Shown piece after piece: positions 43,647-51,884 of a DNA stretch of 64,000 bases. How positions within the stretch are numbered: the first letter of the stretch is position 1; each line of letters starts with the position of its first letter. The stretch is from assembly GCF_000281975.1 (NCBI RefSeq), contig NZ_AKKE01000009.1, forward strand, positions 186,001 through 250,000. The letters run 5' to 3'. The notes beneath the pieces are model-generated. The model was given only the letters and a program-made list of their open reading frames with translations, was not told the DNA's origin and did no database searches. Made by a program: the position numbers and the translations under genes. Source of the DNA: Novosphingobium sp. AP12. GTDB lineage: Bacteria; Pseudomonadota; Alphaproteobacteria; Sphingomonadales; Sphingomonadaceae.

Positions 43647-43661
43647 ATTTGTCGGACTATA
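43647..43661. promoter_or_regulatory. Candidate operator between permease and mutarotase genes
   Basis: ATTTGTC G GACTATA: perfect GTC-G-GAC core with AT-rich flanks, matching ATTAGTC-N-GACTAAT at 11 of the 14 arm positions. It lies near the middle of the divergent 43587-43744 region, so one bound dimer could control both transcripts. Confidence 0.55.
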
Positions 43662-43744
43662 TGCGCGACACGATGCCGTCAATGGTCCGCGACGGCACGG
43701 TGCTAACAGAAATCGATACTTGGACAACAGGTAGGAGCTAGGGA

Positions 43745-44902
43745 ATGAGGAACGTGGGCAGAGGCTTCAGGACTGTAGCGGCGGTATCCGCGCTCGCCTT
43801 CACTCTCTCGGCCGGACAGGCGCTGGCGGCTGACGCCACGCAGGCTTCCGCCGGTAAGCTTTCCAACGGCACCGACGTGCGAGCGGTGACGCTGACGGCC
43901 GCGAACGGCGTCTCGGCGACGATCCTCACCTACGGCGCAACGCTGTGGAAGCTGATGGCCCCGGACCGCGACGGCAAGGTCGCCGACGTCCTGCTCGCCT
44001 ACGGTGACGTTGCCGGCTTCGAGAAGAAGCCCAACTACTGGGGCGCGACCATCGGCCGCTACGGCAACCGCATCGCCGGCGGCAAGTTCACGCTGGACGG
44101 CAAGACCTACCAGCTTCCGCAGAACGACCACGGCCAGTCGCTGCACGGCGGCGGCAAGGGCTTCGACGTCCAGAACTGGAAGGTCGAGTCGGTCAAGTCG
44201 GGCAAGGTGGCCACGGCAGTCTTCTCACTCGTCAGCCCCGACGGCGACTCGGGCTACCCCGGCACGATCAAGACCAAGGTCACCTATTCGCTCGACGAAA
44301 GCGGCAACCTGCAGATCGTCTTCGACGCCACGACCGACAAGCCGACCGTGCTCAACATGACCAACCACGCCATTTTCAACATGGCGGGCGAAGGGTCAGA
44401 GCGCGACGCGATGACGAACGTCCTGACCATCCCCGCAAGCCGCTACACCCCGGTGGACCACAAGCTGATCCCGACCGGCGAACTCCGCGCCGTCGCAGGC
44501 AGCCCTTTCGACTTCACCAAGGGCAAGGCCGTGTCCATCGGCCTGCGCGACGGCAAGGACCAGCAGATCGTCTTCGGCCGCGGCTTCGACCACAACTTCG
44601 CGCTGGACAAGGGCCAGACGAACACCCCCGAACTGTCCGCCCGTCTGGAGGATCCCGTGTCGGGTCGCGTCCTCGAAGTGCTGAGCACCGAGCCGGGCGT
44701 GCAGTTCTACTCCGGCAATTTCCTCGATGGCACGTTCATCGGCAAGGAAGGCCACCTCTACCGCATGGGCGACGGCATCGCGCTGGAACCGCAGAAGTTC
44801 CCCGATGCCCCGAACCATGCCGACTTCCCGTCCACTCGCGTAGATCCCGGCAAGCCCTACCGGCATGTCATGATCTACCGCGTGTCCACCTCTCCGCGCT
44901 GA
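43745..44902 (+). CDS. galM: Aldose 1-epimerase (mutarotase), exported
   Basis: Interconverts alpha and beta anomers of free sugars; in this locus it would prepare L-arabinose for transport or for the anomer-specific dehydrogenase. The 385-residue protein has an N-terminal signal (TVAAVSALAFTLSAGQALA), so it acts in the periplasm. Galactose-mutarotase motifs are present: TYGATLWKL, GRYGNRIAGGKFTLDG, the substrate-site NDHGQSLHGGGKGFD, the catalytic-His context TNHAIFNM, and a late STEPGVQFYSGNFLDG preceding the catalytic-Glu region. AGGAG lies 8 bases before the ATG. The dehydratase and lactonase genes follow on the same strand, 21 bp and about 1.9 kb downstream. Confidence 0.93.
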   Translation: MRNVGRGFRTVAAVSALAFTLSAGQALAADATQASAGKLSNGTDVRAVTLTAANGVSATILTYGATLWKLMAPDRDGKVADVLLAYGDVAGFEKKPNYWGATIGRYGNRIAGGKFTLDGKTYQLPQNDHGQSLHGGGKGFDVQNWKVESVKSGKVATAVFSLVSPDGDSGYPGTIKTKVTYSLDESGNLQIVFDATTDKPTVLNMTNHAIFNMAGEGSERDAMTNVLTIPASRYTPVDHKLIPTGELRAVAGSPFDFTKGKAVSIGLRDGKDQQIVFGRGFDHNFALDKGQTNTPELSARLEDPVSGRVLEVLSTEPGVQFYSGNFLDGTFIGKEGHLYRMGDGIALEPQKFPDAPNHADFPSTRVDPGKPYRHVMIYRVSTSPR

Positions 44903-44923
44903 TCCGAACGAAACGAACGCCCC

Positions 44924-46720
44924 ATGACCGAAAACACCGCACCCAAGCTCCGCTCGCGCGCCTGGTTCGACAATCCCGACAACATCGACATGACGTCGCT
45001 CTATCTCGAGCGATACCTGAACTTCGGCCTCAGCCTCGAGGAACTGCGTTCGGGCAAGCCGATCATCGGTATCGCCCAGACCGGCAGTGACCTCTCGCCC
45101 TGCAACCGCCACCACCTCGTGCTGGCAGAGCGCATCCGCGAAGGCATCCGCGAGCAGGGCGGCATCGCCCTGGAGTTCCCGGTCCACCCGATCCAGGAAA
45201 CCGGCAAACGCCCGACCGCCGGGCTCGACCGCAACCTTGCCTACCTAGCGCTGGTCGAGGCGATCTACGGCTACCCGCTCGACGGCGTGGTGCTGACCAC
45301 GGGGTGCGACAAGACCACCCCGGCGCTGCTGATGGCTGCCGCTACGGTCAACATCCCAGCGATCGCGCTTTCGGTCGGCCCTATGCTCAACGGCTGGCAC
45401 AAGGGCGAGCGTACCGGCTCGGGCACGATCGTGTGGAAGGGCCGCCAGATGATGGCGGCGGGCGAACTCGACGCTGAGGGCTTCATCAAGCTCGTCGCCT
45501 CGTCGGCGCCCTCGACCGGCTACTGCAACACCATGGGCACGGCGACGACGATGAACTCGCTCGCCGAGGCTCTGGGCATGATGCTTCCCGCCTCCGCCGC
45601 GATCCCCGCGCCTTACCGCGACCGTCAGGAATGCGCATGGCGCACCGGCAAGCGCATCGTCGACATGGTGCATGAGGACCTCAAGCCCTCCGACATCCTG
45701 ACGCTCGACGCGTTCCACAACGCGATCGTCGTCAACGCCGCGATCGGCGGTTCGACCAACGCGCCGATCCACCTTGCCGCGATCGCACGCCACATCGGCG
45801 TCGACCTGCCGCTCAAGGACTGGGAGCGCCTCGGCCACAAGATCCCGCTGCTGGTGAACCTGCAGCCTGCCGGTGAATACCTCGGCGAGGACTATTACCG
45901 TGCGGGCGGCGTGCCCGCCGTGGTCGCGCAGCTGATCGGCCAGGGCCTGATCAACGAAGGCGCGATGACAGTCAACGGCAAGACCATCGGCGACAACTGC
46001 CGCGACGCCACCATCGAGGACGACAAGGTCATCAAGACCTTTGACACTCCTCTGGTCGAAGAAGCCGGCTTCCTGGTCCTGTCGGGCAACCTGTTCGATG
46101 CGGCGATCATGAAGACCAGCGTAATCTCGCCCGAGTTCCGCGACCGCTACCTCTCGAACCCCGACGATCCGGAGGCCTTCGAAGGCCCGGCCGTGGTGTT
46201 CGACGGTCCCGAGGACTACCATCACCGCATCGACGATCCCTCGGTCGGCATCACGCCCGAGACGCTGATGTTCATGCGCGGCGCCGGCCCGATCGGCTAC
46301 CCGGGCGCGGCGGAAGTCGTGAACATGCGTCCGCCTTCGTACCTCATCACCGAGGGCGTCCACGCCCTGCCCTGCATCGGCGACGGACGCCAGTCGGGTA
46401 CTTCGGGCAGCCCCTCGATCCTCAACGCCTCGCCCGAAGCGGCGGCGATGGGCGGCCTCGCGCTGCTCAAGACCGGCGACCGCGTGCGCATGGACCTTAA
46501 GAAAGGCACCGTGGACGTGCTCATTTCCGACGAGGAGATGGCCCAGCGCCGCGCCGACCTCGAAGCCAAGGGCGGCTACCCCTACCCGGCCTCGCAGACT
46601 CCGTGGCAGGAAATCCAGCGCGCGCTCGTAGGCCAGATGGACACCGGCGCGATCCTGGAAGGTGCTGAGAAGTACCAGCGCATCGCCCAGACCATGGGCC
46701 TCCCGCGCGACAACCACTGA
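44924..46720 (+). CDS. L-arabinonate dehydratase, IlvD/Edd family
   Basis: Dehydrates L-arabinonate to 2-keto-3-deoxy-L-arabinonate using an Fe-S cluster and Mg2+. In 598 residues the three cluster cysteines are Cys60 (DLSPCNRHH), Cys128 (TTGCDKTTP, with the Mg-ligand lysine at 130) and Cys201 (STGYCNTMG). This is the three-cysteine pattern of pentonate dehydratases with a [2Fe-2S] cluster. The late [21 protein letters not shown] holds the catalytic serine region. It starts 21 bp after the mutarotase with only a weak ribosome-binding site, so translation may depend on the upstream gene. The lactonase follows after a 115-bp gap. Confidence 0.94.
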   Translation: MTENTAPKLRSRAWFDNPDNIDMTSLYLERYLNFGLSLEELRSGKPIIGIAQTGSDLSPCNRHHLVLAERIREGIREQGGIALEFPVHPIQETGKRPTAGLDRNLAYLALVEAIYGYPLDGVVLTTGCDKTTPALLMAAATVNIPAIALSVGPMLNGWHKGERTGSGTIVWKGRQMMAAGELDAEGFIKLVASSAPSTGYCNTMGTATTMNSLAEALGMMLPASAAIPAPYRDRQECAWRTGKRIVDMVHEDLKPSDILTLDAFHNAIVVNAAIGGSTNAPIHLAAIARHIGVDLPLKDWERLGHKIPLLVNLQPAGEYLGEDYYRAGGVPAVVAQLIGQGLINEGAMTVNGKTIGDNCRDATIEDDKVIKTFDTPLVEEAGFLVLSGNLFDAAIMKTSVISPEFRDRYLSNPDDPEAFEGPAVVFDGPEDYHHRIDDPSVGITPETLMFMRGAGPIGYPGAAEVVNMRPPSYLITEGVHALPCIGDGRQSGTSGSPSILNASPEAAAMGGLALLKTGDRVRMDLKKGTVDVLISDEEMAQRRADLEAKGGYPYPASQTPWQEIQRALVGQMDTGAILEGAEKYQRIAQTMGLPRDNH

Positions 46721-46760
46721 TGTGAACACGGGTCGGCGTTCTGAACCGCGCCGGCCCGCT

Positions 46761-46806
46761 CCCCACCCGTTCTTCGTGATTCTGTCCGACCGGGGACCGG
46801 GTGGGG
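46761..46806 (+). other. Intercistronic hairpin before the lactonase gene
   Basis: CCCCACCCG (46761-46769) can pair with CGGGTGGGG (46798-46806) across a 28-base loop in the 115-bp gap between dehydratase and lactonase. GAGGGAGAG, the lactonase ribosome-binding site, follows at once. No T run is present. Confidence 0.45.
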
Positions 46807-46835
46807 GCTCCAACCCATACCGAGGGAGAGAACGG

Positions 46836-47690
46836 ATGCCGCTCTGGCGCAAGATCGAGCGCGACGTGCGCGATACCCTGGGCGAAGGCGCGCTATGGAG
46901 TGCCCGCGACGGGGCATTCTATTGGGTCGACATCCTCGCCCCGGCGCTCAACCGCCTCAGCCTTTCCAATAATTCCATCACGCGCTGGGACATGCCTGCC
47001 CCCCTCGGCTGGGTGGCCGAGCGCGTTTCGGGCGGGCTCATCGGCGGCTTTCGCGACGGCGTTGCGGCGATCACGCTCGACCCGCTGACGGTGGGCGAGC
47101 GCTCCGATCCAGAACCCCACCTCCCCGGCAACCGCATGAACGACGGCAAGGCCGACCGCCACGGGGCGATCTGGTGCGGCACCATGGACATGGCCGAGGA
47201 GGAAGTCACCGGCTCGCTCTACCGCCTCTCGCCCGGCGGCGACTGGCAGGTGATCGACACGGATTACACCGTGCCCAACGGCCCGGCGTTCTCGCCATGC
47301 GGGAACTGGATGTACCACGCGGATTCCGGCCGCCGTGTGATCTACCGCTTCGCGCTGACCGAGGGCGGGGTAGGCGAGCGACAGGAATTCGCCCGCTTCT
47401 CCGAAGAGGACGGCTATCCGGACGGGATGACCACCGACGCCGAGGGCTATCTCTGGTCCGCTCACTGGGACGGCGGGCGCATCACCCGCTTCGCCCCTGA
47501 TGGCACGCGCGACCGCTCGATCGCGCTTCCGGCCAAGCGCATCACCAACATCGCGTTCGCCGGCGAGGGCCTGGACCGGATGTTCGTGACCTCGGCCTCG
47601 ACCGGCCTGCCGGAGTCGGAGTTCGACGGGGCGCTCTACGAGGTCGATGCCGGCGTGACGGGCAACCCGGCCGGCACCTATCTAGGGTAA
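46836..47690 (+). CDS. SMP-30/gluconolactonase family lactonase, probable L-arabinolactonase
   Basis: Six-bladed propeller lactonase of 284 residues that opens L-arabino-1,4-lactone to L-arabinonate. The metal-site motifs of the family are visible: Glu17 in LGEGALW, NDGKADRHGAIWCGTMD, VPNGPAFSPCGNWMYHADS and GYPDGMTTDAEGYLWSAHWDG. The ATG at 46836 follows GAGGGAGAG and begins at the conserved N-terminus, although the frame is open upstream. It is the third gene of the plus-strand unit mutarotase-dehydratase-lactonase and supplies the hydrolytic step otherwise missing from the minus-strand operon. Confidence 0.92.
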   Translation: MPLWRKIERDVRDTLGEGALWSARDGAFYWVDILAPALNRLSLSNNSITRWDMPAPLGWVAERVSGGLIGGFRDGVAAITLDPLTVGERSDPEPHLPGNRMNDGKADRHGAIWCGTMDMAEEEVTGSLYRLSPGGDWQVIDTDYTVPNGPAFSPCGNWMYHADSGRRVIYRFALTEGGVGERQEFARFSEEDGYPDGMTTDAEGYLWSAHWDGGRITRFAPDGTRDRSIALPAKRITNIAFAGEGLDRMFVTSASTGLPESEFDGALYEVDAGVTGNPAGTYLG

Positions 47691-47700
47691 GTCGCCGGTA

Positions 47701-47730
47701 TCCGGGGGCGGGCACAGGCCCGCCCCCGGA
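47701..47730. terminator. Strong hairpin between convergent lactonase and TerC genes
   Basis: TCCGGGGGCGGGC, loop ACAG, GCCCGCCCCCGGA: a perfect 13-bp stem between two convergent stops. It probably terminates or stabilises both transcripts; there is no T run, so termination may need Rho. Confidence 0.6.
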
Positions 47731-47738
47731 CCGACCGC

Positions 47739-48395
47739 TCAGAACAGGACCAGCAGGCCCCGCGACGGGTCTACGAGACCTTCCCAGATCATCTTGCCCG
47801 CGACGTAGACGATCACCAGCAGGCCGACATAGGCGAGCCAGCGGTAGCGTTCGATCACCCGCGCCAGCACGTTGGCGGCAAGGCCCATCAGCGCGACGGA
47901 CAGGATCAGGCCGATCGCGAGAATGCCGGGATGGTCACGCGCGGCGCCTGCGACGGCGAGCACGTTGTCGAGGCTCATGCTGACGTCCGCCACCGCAACC
48001 GCCCAGGCCGCTGCGGCAAAGGTACGCGGCGCGGATTTGGCGATGGTGGGGTCGACCTCACCGTCGCCTTCCGGACCGGCCCTCAGTTCGCGCCACATCT
48101 TCCACGCCACCCAGACCAGCAGCAGCCCTCCGGCGAAGACGAGGCCAACGACCTGCATGAGCTGGCTCACCACCAACGCGAAGGCGACGCGCAGGACCAG
48201 CGCGGCGATCACGCCGATCAGGATGACCTTGCGGCGCATGACCGGCGGCAGGCCCGCCGCCAGCGCACCCACGACGATGGCATTGTCCGCCGCCAGCATG
48301 ATGTCGATCAGCACCACCTGCCCGAACGCGGCGAGCGCGGCGGGGGAGCCAATGTTGGAGAAATCGGCAACGATATGCTGCCACAGTTCGGTCAT
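47739..48395 (-). CDS. TerC-family integral membrane protein (YjbE-type), possible metal exporter
   Basis: A 218-residue membrane protein with about seven helices. The TerC hallmark acidic pairs are present in both halves: LIDIMLAADNAIVVGALA and VADVSMSLDNVLAVAG. Family members such as Alx, MeeF and MeeY export Mn2+ or help load metal into secreted proteins; others belong to tellurite-stress systems. The ATG overlaps the ATP-grasp stop (ATGA), fixing the start. It is the last gene of a six-gene operon that begins with the solute-binding protein; a long hairpin follows. A metal-export role here is inferred from family and from the citrate-metal symporter in the same operon. Confidence 0.9.
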   Translation of the reverse strand: MTELWQHIVADFSNIGSPAALAAFGQVVLIDIMLAADNAIVVGALAAGLPPVMRRKVILIGVIAALVLRVAFALVVSQLMQVVGLVFAGGLLLVWVAWKMWRELRAGPEGDGEVDPTIAKSAPRTFAAAAWAVAVADVSMSLDNVLAVAGAARDHPGILAIGLILSVALMGLAANVLARVIERYRWLAYVGLLVIVYVAGKMIWEGLVDPSRGLLVLF

Positions 48396-49468
48396 TCGGG
48401 GTCTTCCTTGTTGGTCCATGCGGCGCGCGCGGCGGCGAGGAGAAAGTCGGAGTAGCGCCACCCGGCAGCGGCGGCAGCAAGGGTCGAAAGGCTGTCCTCG
48501 TCCTCGCGGCCGGGCCTTCCGGCGCCGGTGAGGTTGGGCTTGGCGTTGACGTCGAACAGCAGGAACCGGCCATCCGCATCGGCGCGGCAGTCGATCCGCA
48601 TGGTGGCGCGGATTTCGAGCAGCGCGGCGGCCTTCTCGCAGGCGGCCGTGACCGCCACGATGGCGGGATGGGCGCATTCCTCGCTCGTCAGCGCCGCGCT
48701 GTTACGGCTGACGGGTACGTCACCGTTGTAGGGCGCGACGTCTGCGACCTGGTCAAAGCGGCGTATCGGAGAGAGCGCGAAGGGAGCGGTTTCACCGGCT
48801 CGCGCGGCAGCTGGCAGGACGGTGATCGTGATCTCCTCGCCCGGCAGGAACTGCTCCAGCATGATCGCCGCGCCGAAGCGGCGGCTTGCCGCGAGGGCCG
48901 CGACCTGGAGGCTGAGCTGGTCGACGTCGCGGGCCACGCTCACTCCCTGACTGCCCCGTCCGCGCAAAGGCTTCACCACCAGCGGCAGGCTGTCCGCGAA
49001 GGGCGTGAGCAGCGCGGCTAGGTCGTCGGCATCGCCATCGATCAGCCATGAGCGCGCGACCGGCAGGCCCGCATCGCGAAGCCGGGCGTTAGTTTCCAGC
49101 TTGTCGTCGATGGCCTGCATTGCCTGCGGGTCCGGGCCGAGGATCCACGCGCAGCGGCTCGCGTCCTGAAGCGGGTGACCGGCAAAAACGACGGTATTTG
49201 CCCAGAGCAACGTCGCGCCGGCTGCGAGGGCATCGGCGATGCCTTCCGGCGTGTCCGGCCAGACCCAGTCGAACACGCGAACCGGATCGGGCTCCGCAAC
49301 CGGCGTCACCACCGTACAGCCCGCCGAGACGAGCGCCGCGCCGATGTCGGCGCCGCTGTCCGAATAGCCGCCAGGCTTGGCCTCCTTGCGGGCGCCGTCG
49401 ATCACCGGCGGTTCGAGCGCCTGGTAGAGGATGGCGATCTTCTGCTGGAGCGGGTCACGCGCTGTCAT
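48392..49468 (-). CDS. ATP-grasp ligase-like protein (D-Ala-D-Ala ligase superfamily)
   Basis: Likely ATP-dependent carboxylate-amine (or -thiol) ligase of 358 residues, substrate unknown. ATP-grasp features: LPLVVKPLRGRGSQGVSVAR (ATP-binding lysine and glycine loop, about residue 165), EQFLPGEEITITVLP (hinge, about 210), and a C-terminal Mg2+ site with DVNAKPNLTG (about 318). The N-terminal 110 residues are Rossmann-like but lack a recognised substrate motif. It overlaps the AbrB-type gene by 14 nt upstream and TerC by 4 nt downstream, so it is tightly co-translated with membrane proteins. TerC and ATP-grasp genes are also neighbours in Ter stress systems, but the other Ter proteins are missing here. 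Confidence 0.8.
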   Translation of the reverse strand: MTARDPLQQKIAILYQALEPPVIDGARKEAKPGGYSDSGADIGAALVSAGCTVVTPVAEPDPVRVFDWVWPDTPEGIADALAAGATLLWANTVVFAGHPLQDASRCAWILGPDPQAMQAIDDKLETNARLRDAGLPVARSWLIDGDADDLAALLTPFADSLPLVVKPLRGRGSQGVSVARDVDQLSLQVAALAASRRFGAAIMLEQFLPGEEITITVLPAAARAGETAPFALSPIRRFDQVADVAPYNGDVPVSRNSAALTSEECAHPAIVAVTAACEKAAALLEIRATMRIDCRADADGRFLLFDVNAKPNLTGAGRPGREDEDSLSTLAAAAAGWRYSDFLLAAARAAWTNKEDPE

Positions 49469-50537
49469 CGGCGGGTCCCATCATGCGGAAAGCGAACGGC
49501 GCGCCGGCTATCACCAGCATCACGCGCACGAGGTGGTGGACGATCACGAAGCCGGCTTCGAGGGACAGGCTGAGCGCGACCATGCTCATCTCCGCCACCC
49601 CGCCGGGCGAATAGGCCAGCGCGACGAGCGCCGGGTTGAGCCCCGTGCCCCACCCGATCGCGAATGACCAGCAGAACGTCACCACCAGCAGGATCGCCGT
49701 CGATCCCGCCGCCAGCATGAGCGTGCGCACCAGGGTGGAGAAGGACAGGCCGACGAAGCGGCAACCGATCGTCGCGCCCAGCCCCACCTGCGCGGCGGCG
49801 ATGGCCCAGGCCGGGATATGGAAGTCGCTGAGGCCCGAGAGGTGGACGGCAGCGCTGACGAATAGAGGTCCCATCAGGTGCCACGCCGGCAGCCTCAGCG
49901 CCTTGCCCAGCGCTCCGCCGACGATCACGCAGCCGAGCGCCCACGGAAGCAGCGACCAGCTCGTCTGTCCCACTGCCTGTGCGGCGACCATGACCGGTGC
50001 GTGGGTTTCGGATTCGAAAGCGCGGATCAGGAAGGGCAGGATGAACACGACGAGGAAGATGCGGGCGCCGTGGATCAGGCCGATGGTCCGCTCGTCCGCG
50101 CCGCGTTCGGAGCCCATGACCACCATCTCGGCTATGCCGCCCGGCATTCCGGCGAAGTAGGCGGTCGGCGGGTCGAACTTGGCGACGCGGCGGAAGTAGA
50201 GGATGCAGGCGAAGGCCGAGGTCGCCAGGAACAGCGGCAGCAGTGCGATGGGCACGATCCACTGCATCGCCTGCGCGAACAGGCCGGGATGAAAGGCACT
50301 GCCCAGAACGACGCCGATCACCGCCGCCATCGGGCGGCGGGTGGCGCCCGAAGCCTCGATCGGCAGGCGCGCGATGCTCCCGCCCGCGCAGGCGATCATC
50401 GAGCCGAGCACCCACGGCAGCGGCGCGCCGATCGACCAGAACAGCGCGCCGCCAAAAGCGCCGAGCGCCACGGCGGCAAGGAAGCGCAGGACTATGCGCC
50501 GCGCTCCCCGGTCGGTCTTCGCGCCCTCTCCGGTCAT
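49455..50537 (-). CDS. AbrB-family (AmoA-like) integral membrane protein
   Basis: Membrane protein of 360 residues with about ten helices in two homologous halves. The duplicated family motif appears as YFAGMPGGIAEMVVMG and AYSPGGVAEMSMVALSL; PLPWVLGSMI and LPWALGCVIVGGAL are also repeated. The family is often misnamed ammonia monooxygenase and is thought to be a transporter or regulator of unknown substrate. The start at 50537 gives an ATGA overlap with the CitMHS gene; the longer upstream frame is rejected. The end overlaps the ATP-grasp gene by 14 nt. Placement next to a citrate carrier suggests a role in organic-acid transport, but this is inference. Confidence 0.85.
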   Translation of the reverse strand: MTGEGAKTDRGARRIVLRFLAAVALGAFGGALFWSIGAPLPWVLGSMIACAGGSIARLPIEASGATRRPMAAVIGVVLGSAFHPGLFAQAMQWIVPIALLPLFLATSAFACILYFRRVAKFDPPTAYFAGMPGGIAEMVVMGSERGADERTIGLIHGARIFLVVFILPFLIRAFESETHAPVMVAAQAVGQTSWSLLPWALGCVIVGGALGKALRLPAWHLMGPLFVSAAVHLSGLSDFHIPAWAIAAAQVGLGATIGCRFVGLSFSTLVRTLMLAAGSTAILLVVTFCWSFAIGWGTGLNPALVALAYSPGGVAEMSMVALSLSLEAGFVIVHHLVRVMLVIAGAPFAFRMMGPADDSA

Positions 50538-51835
50538 CCGACGAACGGAAACGCCAGCACGAGCATGCCCACCACGGTCATCACCAGGCAGCACAGCGCC
50601 GCCGGAACCAGCGCGAAACGCTGGTGGTCGGCAAGGTCGACGCCCGCAATGCTGACCAACAGGTAGGTCGAGGGGACCAGAGGGCTGAGCAGGTGGACCG
50701 GCTGGCCCATCAGCGAGGCGCGGGCGATCGCGATCGGCTCTACGCCGTAGTGCGCACCAGCCTCGGCAAGGATCGGCAGCATCCCGAAGTAGAAGGCGTC
50801 GTTCGAGATGAAGAAGGTGAACGGCAGGCTCAGCAGCGCGGTGATCGGCGCCATGTAGGGGCCGAGGACCGGCGGGATGAAGTTCACGACCTCGTGGCTC
50901 ATCGCGTCGACCATGCCGGTGCCCGAGAGGATGCCGGTGAAGATGCCCGCCGCGAAGATGAGCCCGACGACCGCCAGCACGTTGCCGGCATGGGCGGCGA
51001 TGCGCTCCTTCTGCGCCGCGGTGTCGGGGTAGTTGGCGATCATGGCGATGGCGAAGGCCAGCATCATCAGAATCGGCAGCGGCAGCACGCCCCAGACCAG
51101 CAGGACCAGCAGCGCGACGACCAGTGCTGCGTTGAACCAGATCATCTTCGGACGGCGCGCTTCGGGATACTGCGACACGGCAAGGTCGCTTGCCTCCAAG
51201 GTCGAGGGCATCTCGATCGTACCGATGCGGCGGCGCTCCTTGCGGCCGAAGTGGATCGCAAGGCCGATCAGGAACACCAGGCCCGCGATCATGCCCGGGA
51301 TCAGCGGCACGAACAGCGTGGCAGGATCGAGCTTGAGCGCGCTCGCCGCGCGCGCCGTGGGCCCGCCCCAGGGTGTCAGGTTCATCACGCCGCTGGTGAC
51401 CATCAGCAGGCAGACGAGGTGCAGCCGGTTCATGTCGAAGCGCTTGTAGAGCGGCAGCATGGCGGCCATCGTGATGATGTAGGTCGTCGACCCGTCACCA
51501 TCGAGGCTCACCAGCGCGCAGAGCACGACCGAGCCGATCAGGATGCGCATCGGGTCGCCATGCACCAGACGAATCAGCTTGCCGACCAGCGGGTCGAACA
51601 GGCCGGTGTCGGTCATGGTGCTGAAGAACAGGATGGCGAAGAGCAGCATGACGCCGGTCGGGGCGAGATTCTTCAACCCGTCGATCATCATTTCGCCGAG
51701 GCCGGAATGGAAGCCGGCGAGAAGCGCGAAAAGGGTCGGGACGACGATCAGCGCGACCAGCGGCGTCATCCGCTTGGTCATGATCAGCGTCATGAATGTG
51801 GCCACCATCAGGAAGCCGATCAGGGCAAGGCTCAT
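50534..51835 (-). CDS. CitMHS-family citrate-metal:proton symporter
   Basis: Inner-membrane carrier of 433 residues with 11-12 helices that in Bacillus (CitM, CitH) imports citrate complexed with divalent metal. Typical features are VSLDGDGSTTYIITMAAMLPLYKRF, MNLTPWGGPTARAASAL, and a second reentrant region FTFFISNDAFYFGMLPILAEA. It lies 49 bp after the porin gene and overlaps the AbrB-type gene by 4 nt. Control by the divergent TctDE-type two-component system is likely, because these systems govern tricarboxylate uptake in several bacteria. Which metal-citrate complex is used (Mg/Mn/Co/Ni or Ca/Fe type) cannot be told from sequence. Confidence 0.92.
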   Translation of the reverse strand: MSLALIGFLMVATFMTLIMTKRMTPLVALIVVPTLFALLAGFHSGLGEMMIDGLKNLAPTGVMLLFAILFFSTMTDTGLFDPLVGKLIRLVHGDPMRILIGSVVLCALVSLDGDGSTTYIITMAAMLPLYKRFDMNRLHLVCLLMVTSGVMNLTPWGGPTARAASALKLDPATLFVPLIPGMIAGLVFLIGLAIHFGRKERRRIGTIEMPSTLEASDLAVSQYPEARRPKMIWFNAALVVALLVLLVWGVLPLPILMMLAFAIAMIANYPDTAAQKERIAAHAGNVLAVVGLIFAAGIFTGILSGTGMVDAMSHEVVNFIPPVLGPYMAPITALLSLPFTFFISNDAFYFGMLPILAEAGAHYGVEPIAIARASLMGQPVHLLSPLVPSTYLLVSIAGVDLADHQRFALVPAALCCLVMTVVGMLVLAFPFVG

Positions 51836-51884
51836 GTTCGTCCTCGGTATGGTTAGGTAGGGTTCGGGTATCGCTAGGTGCGGT

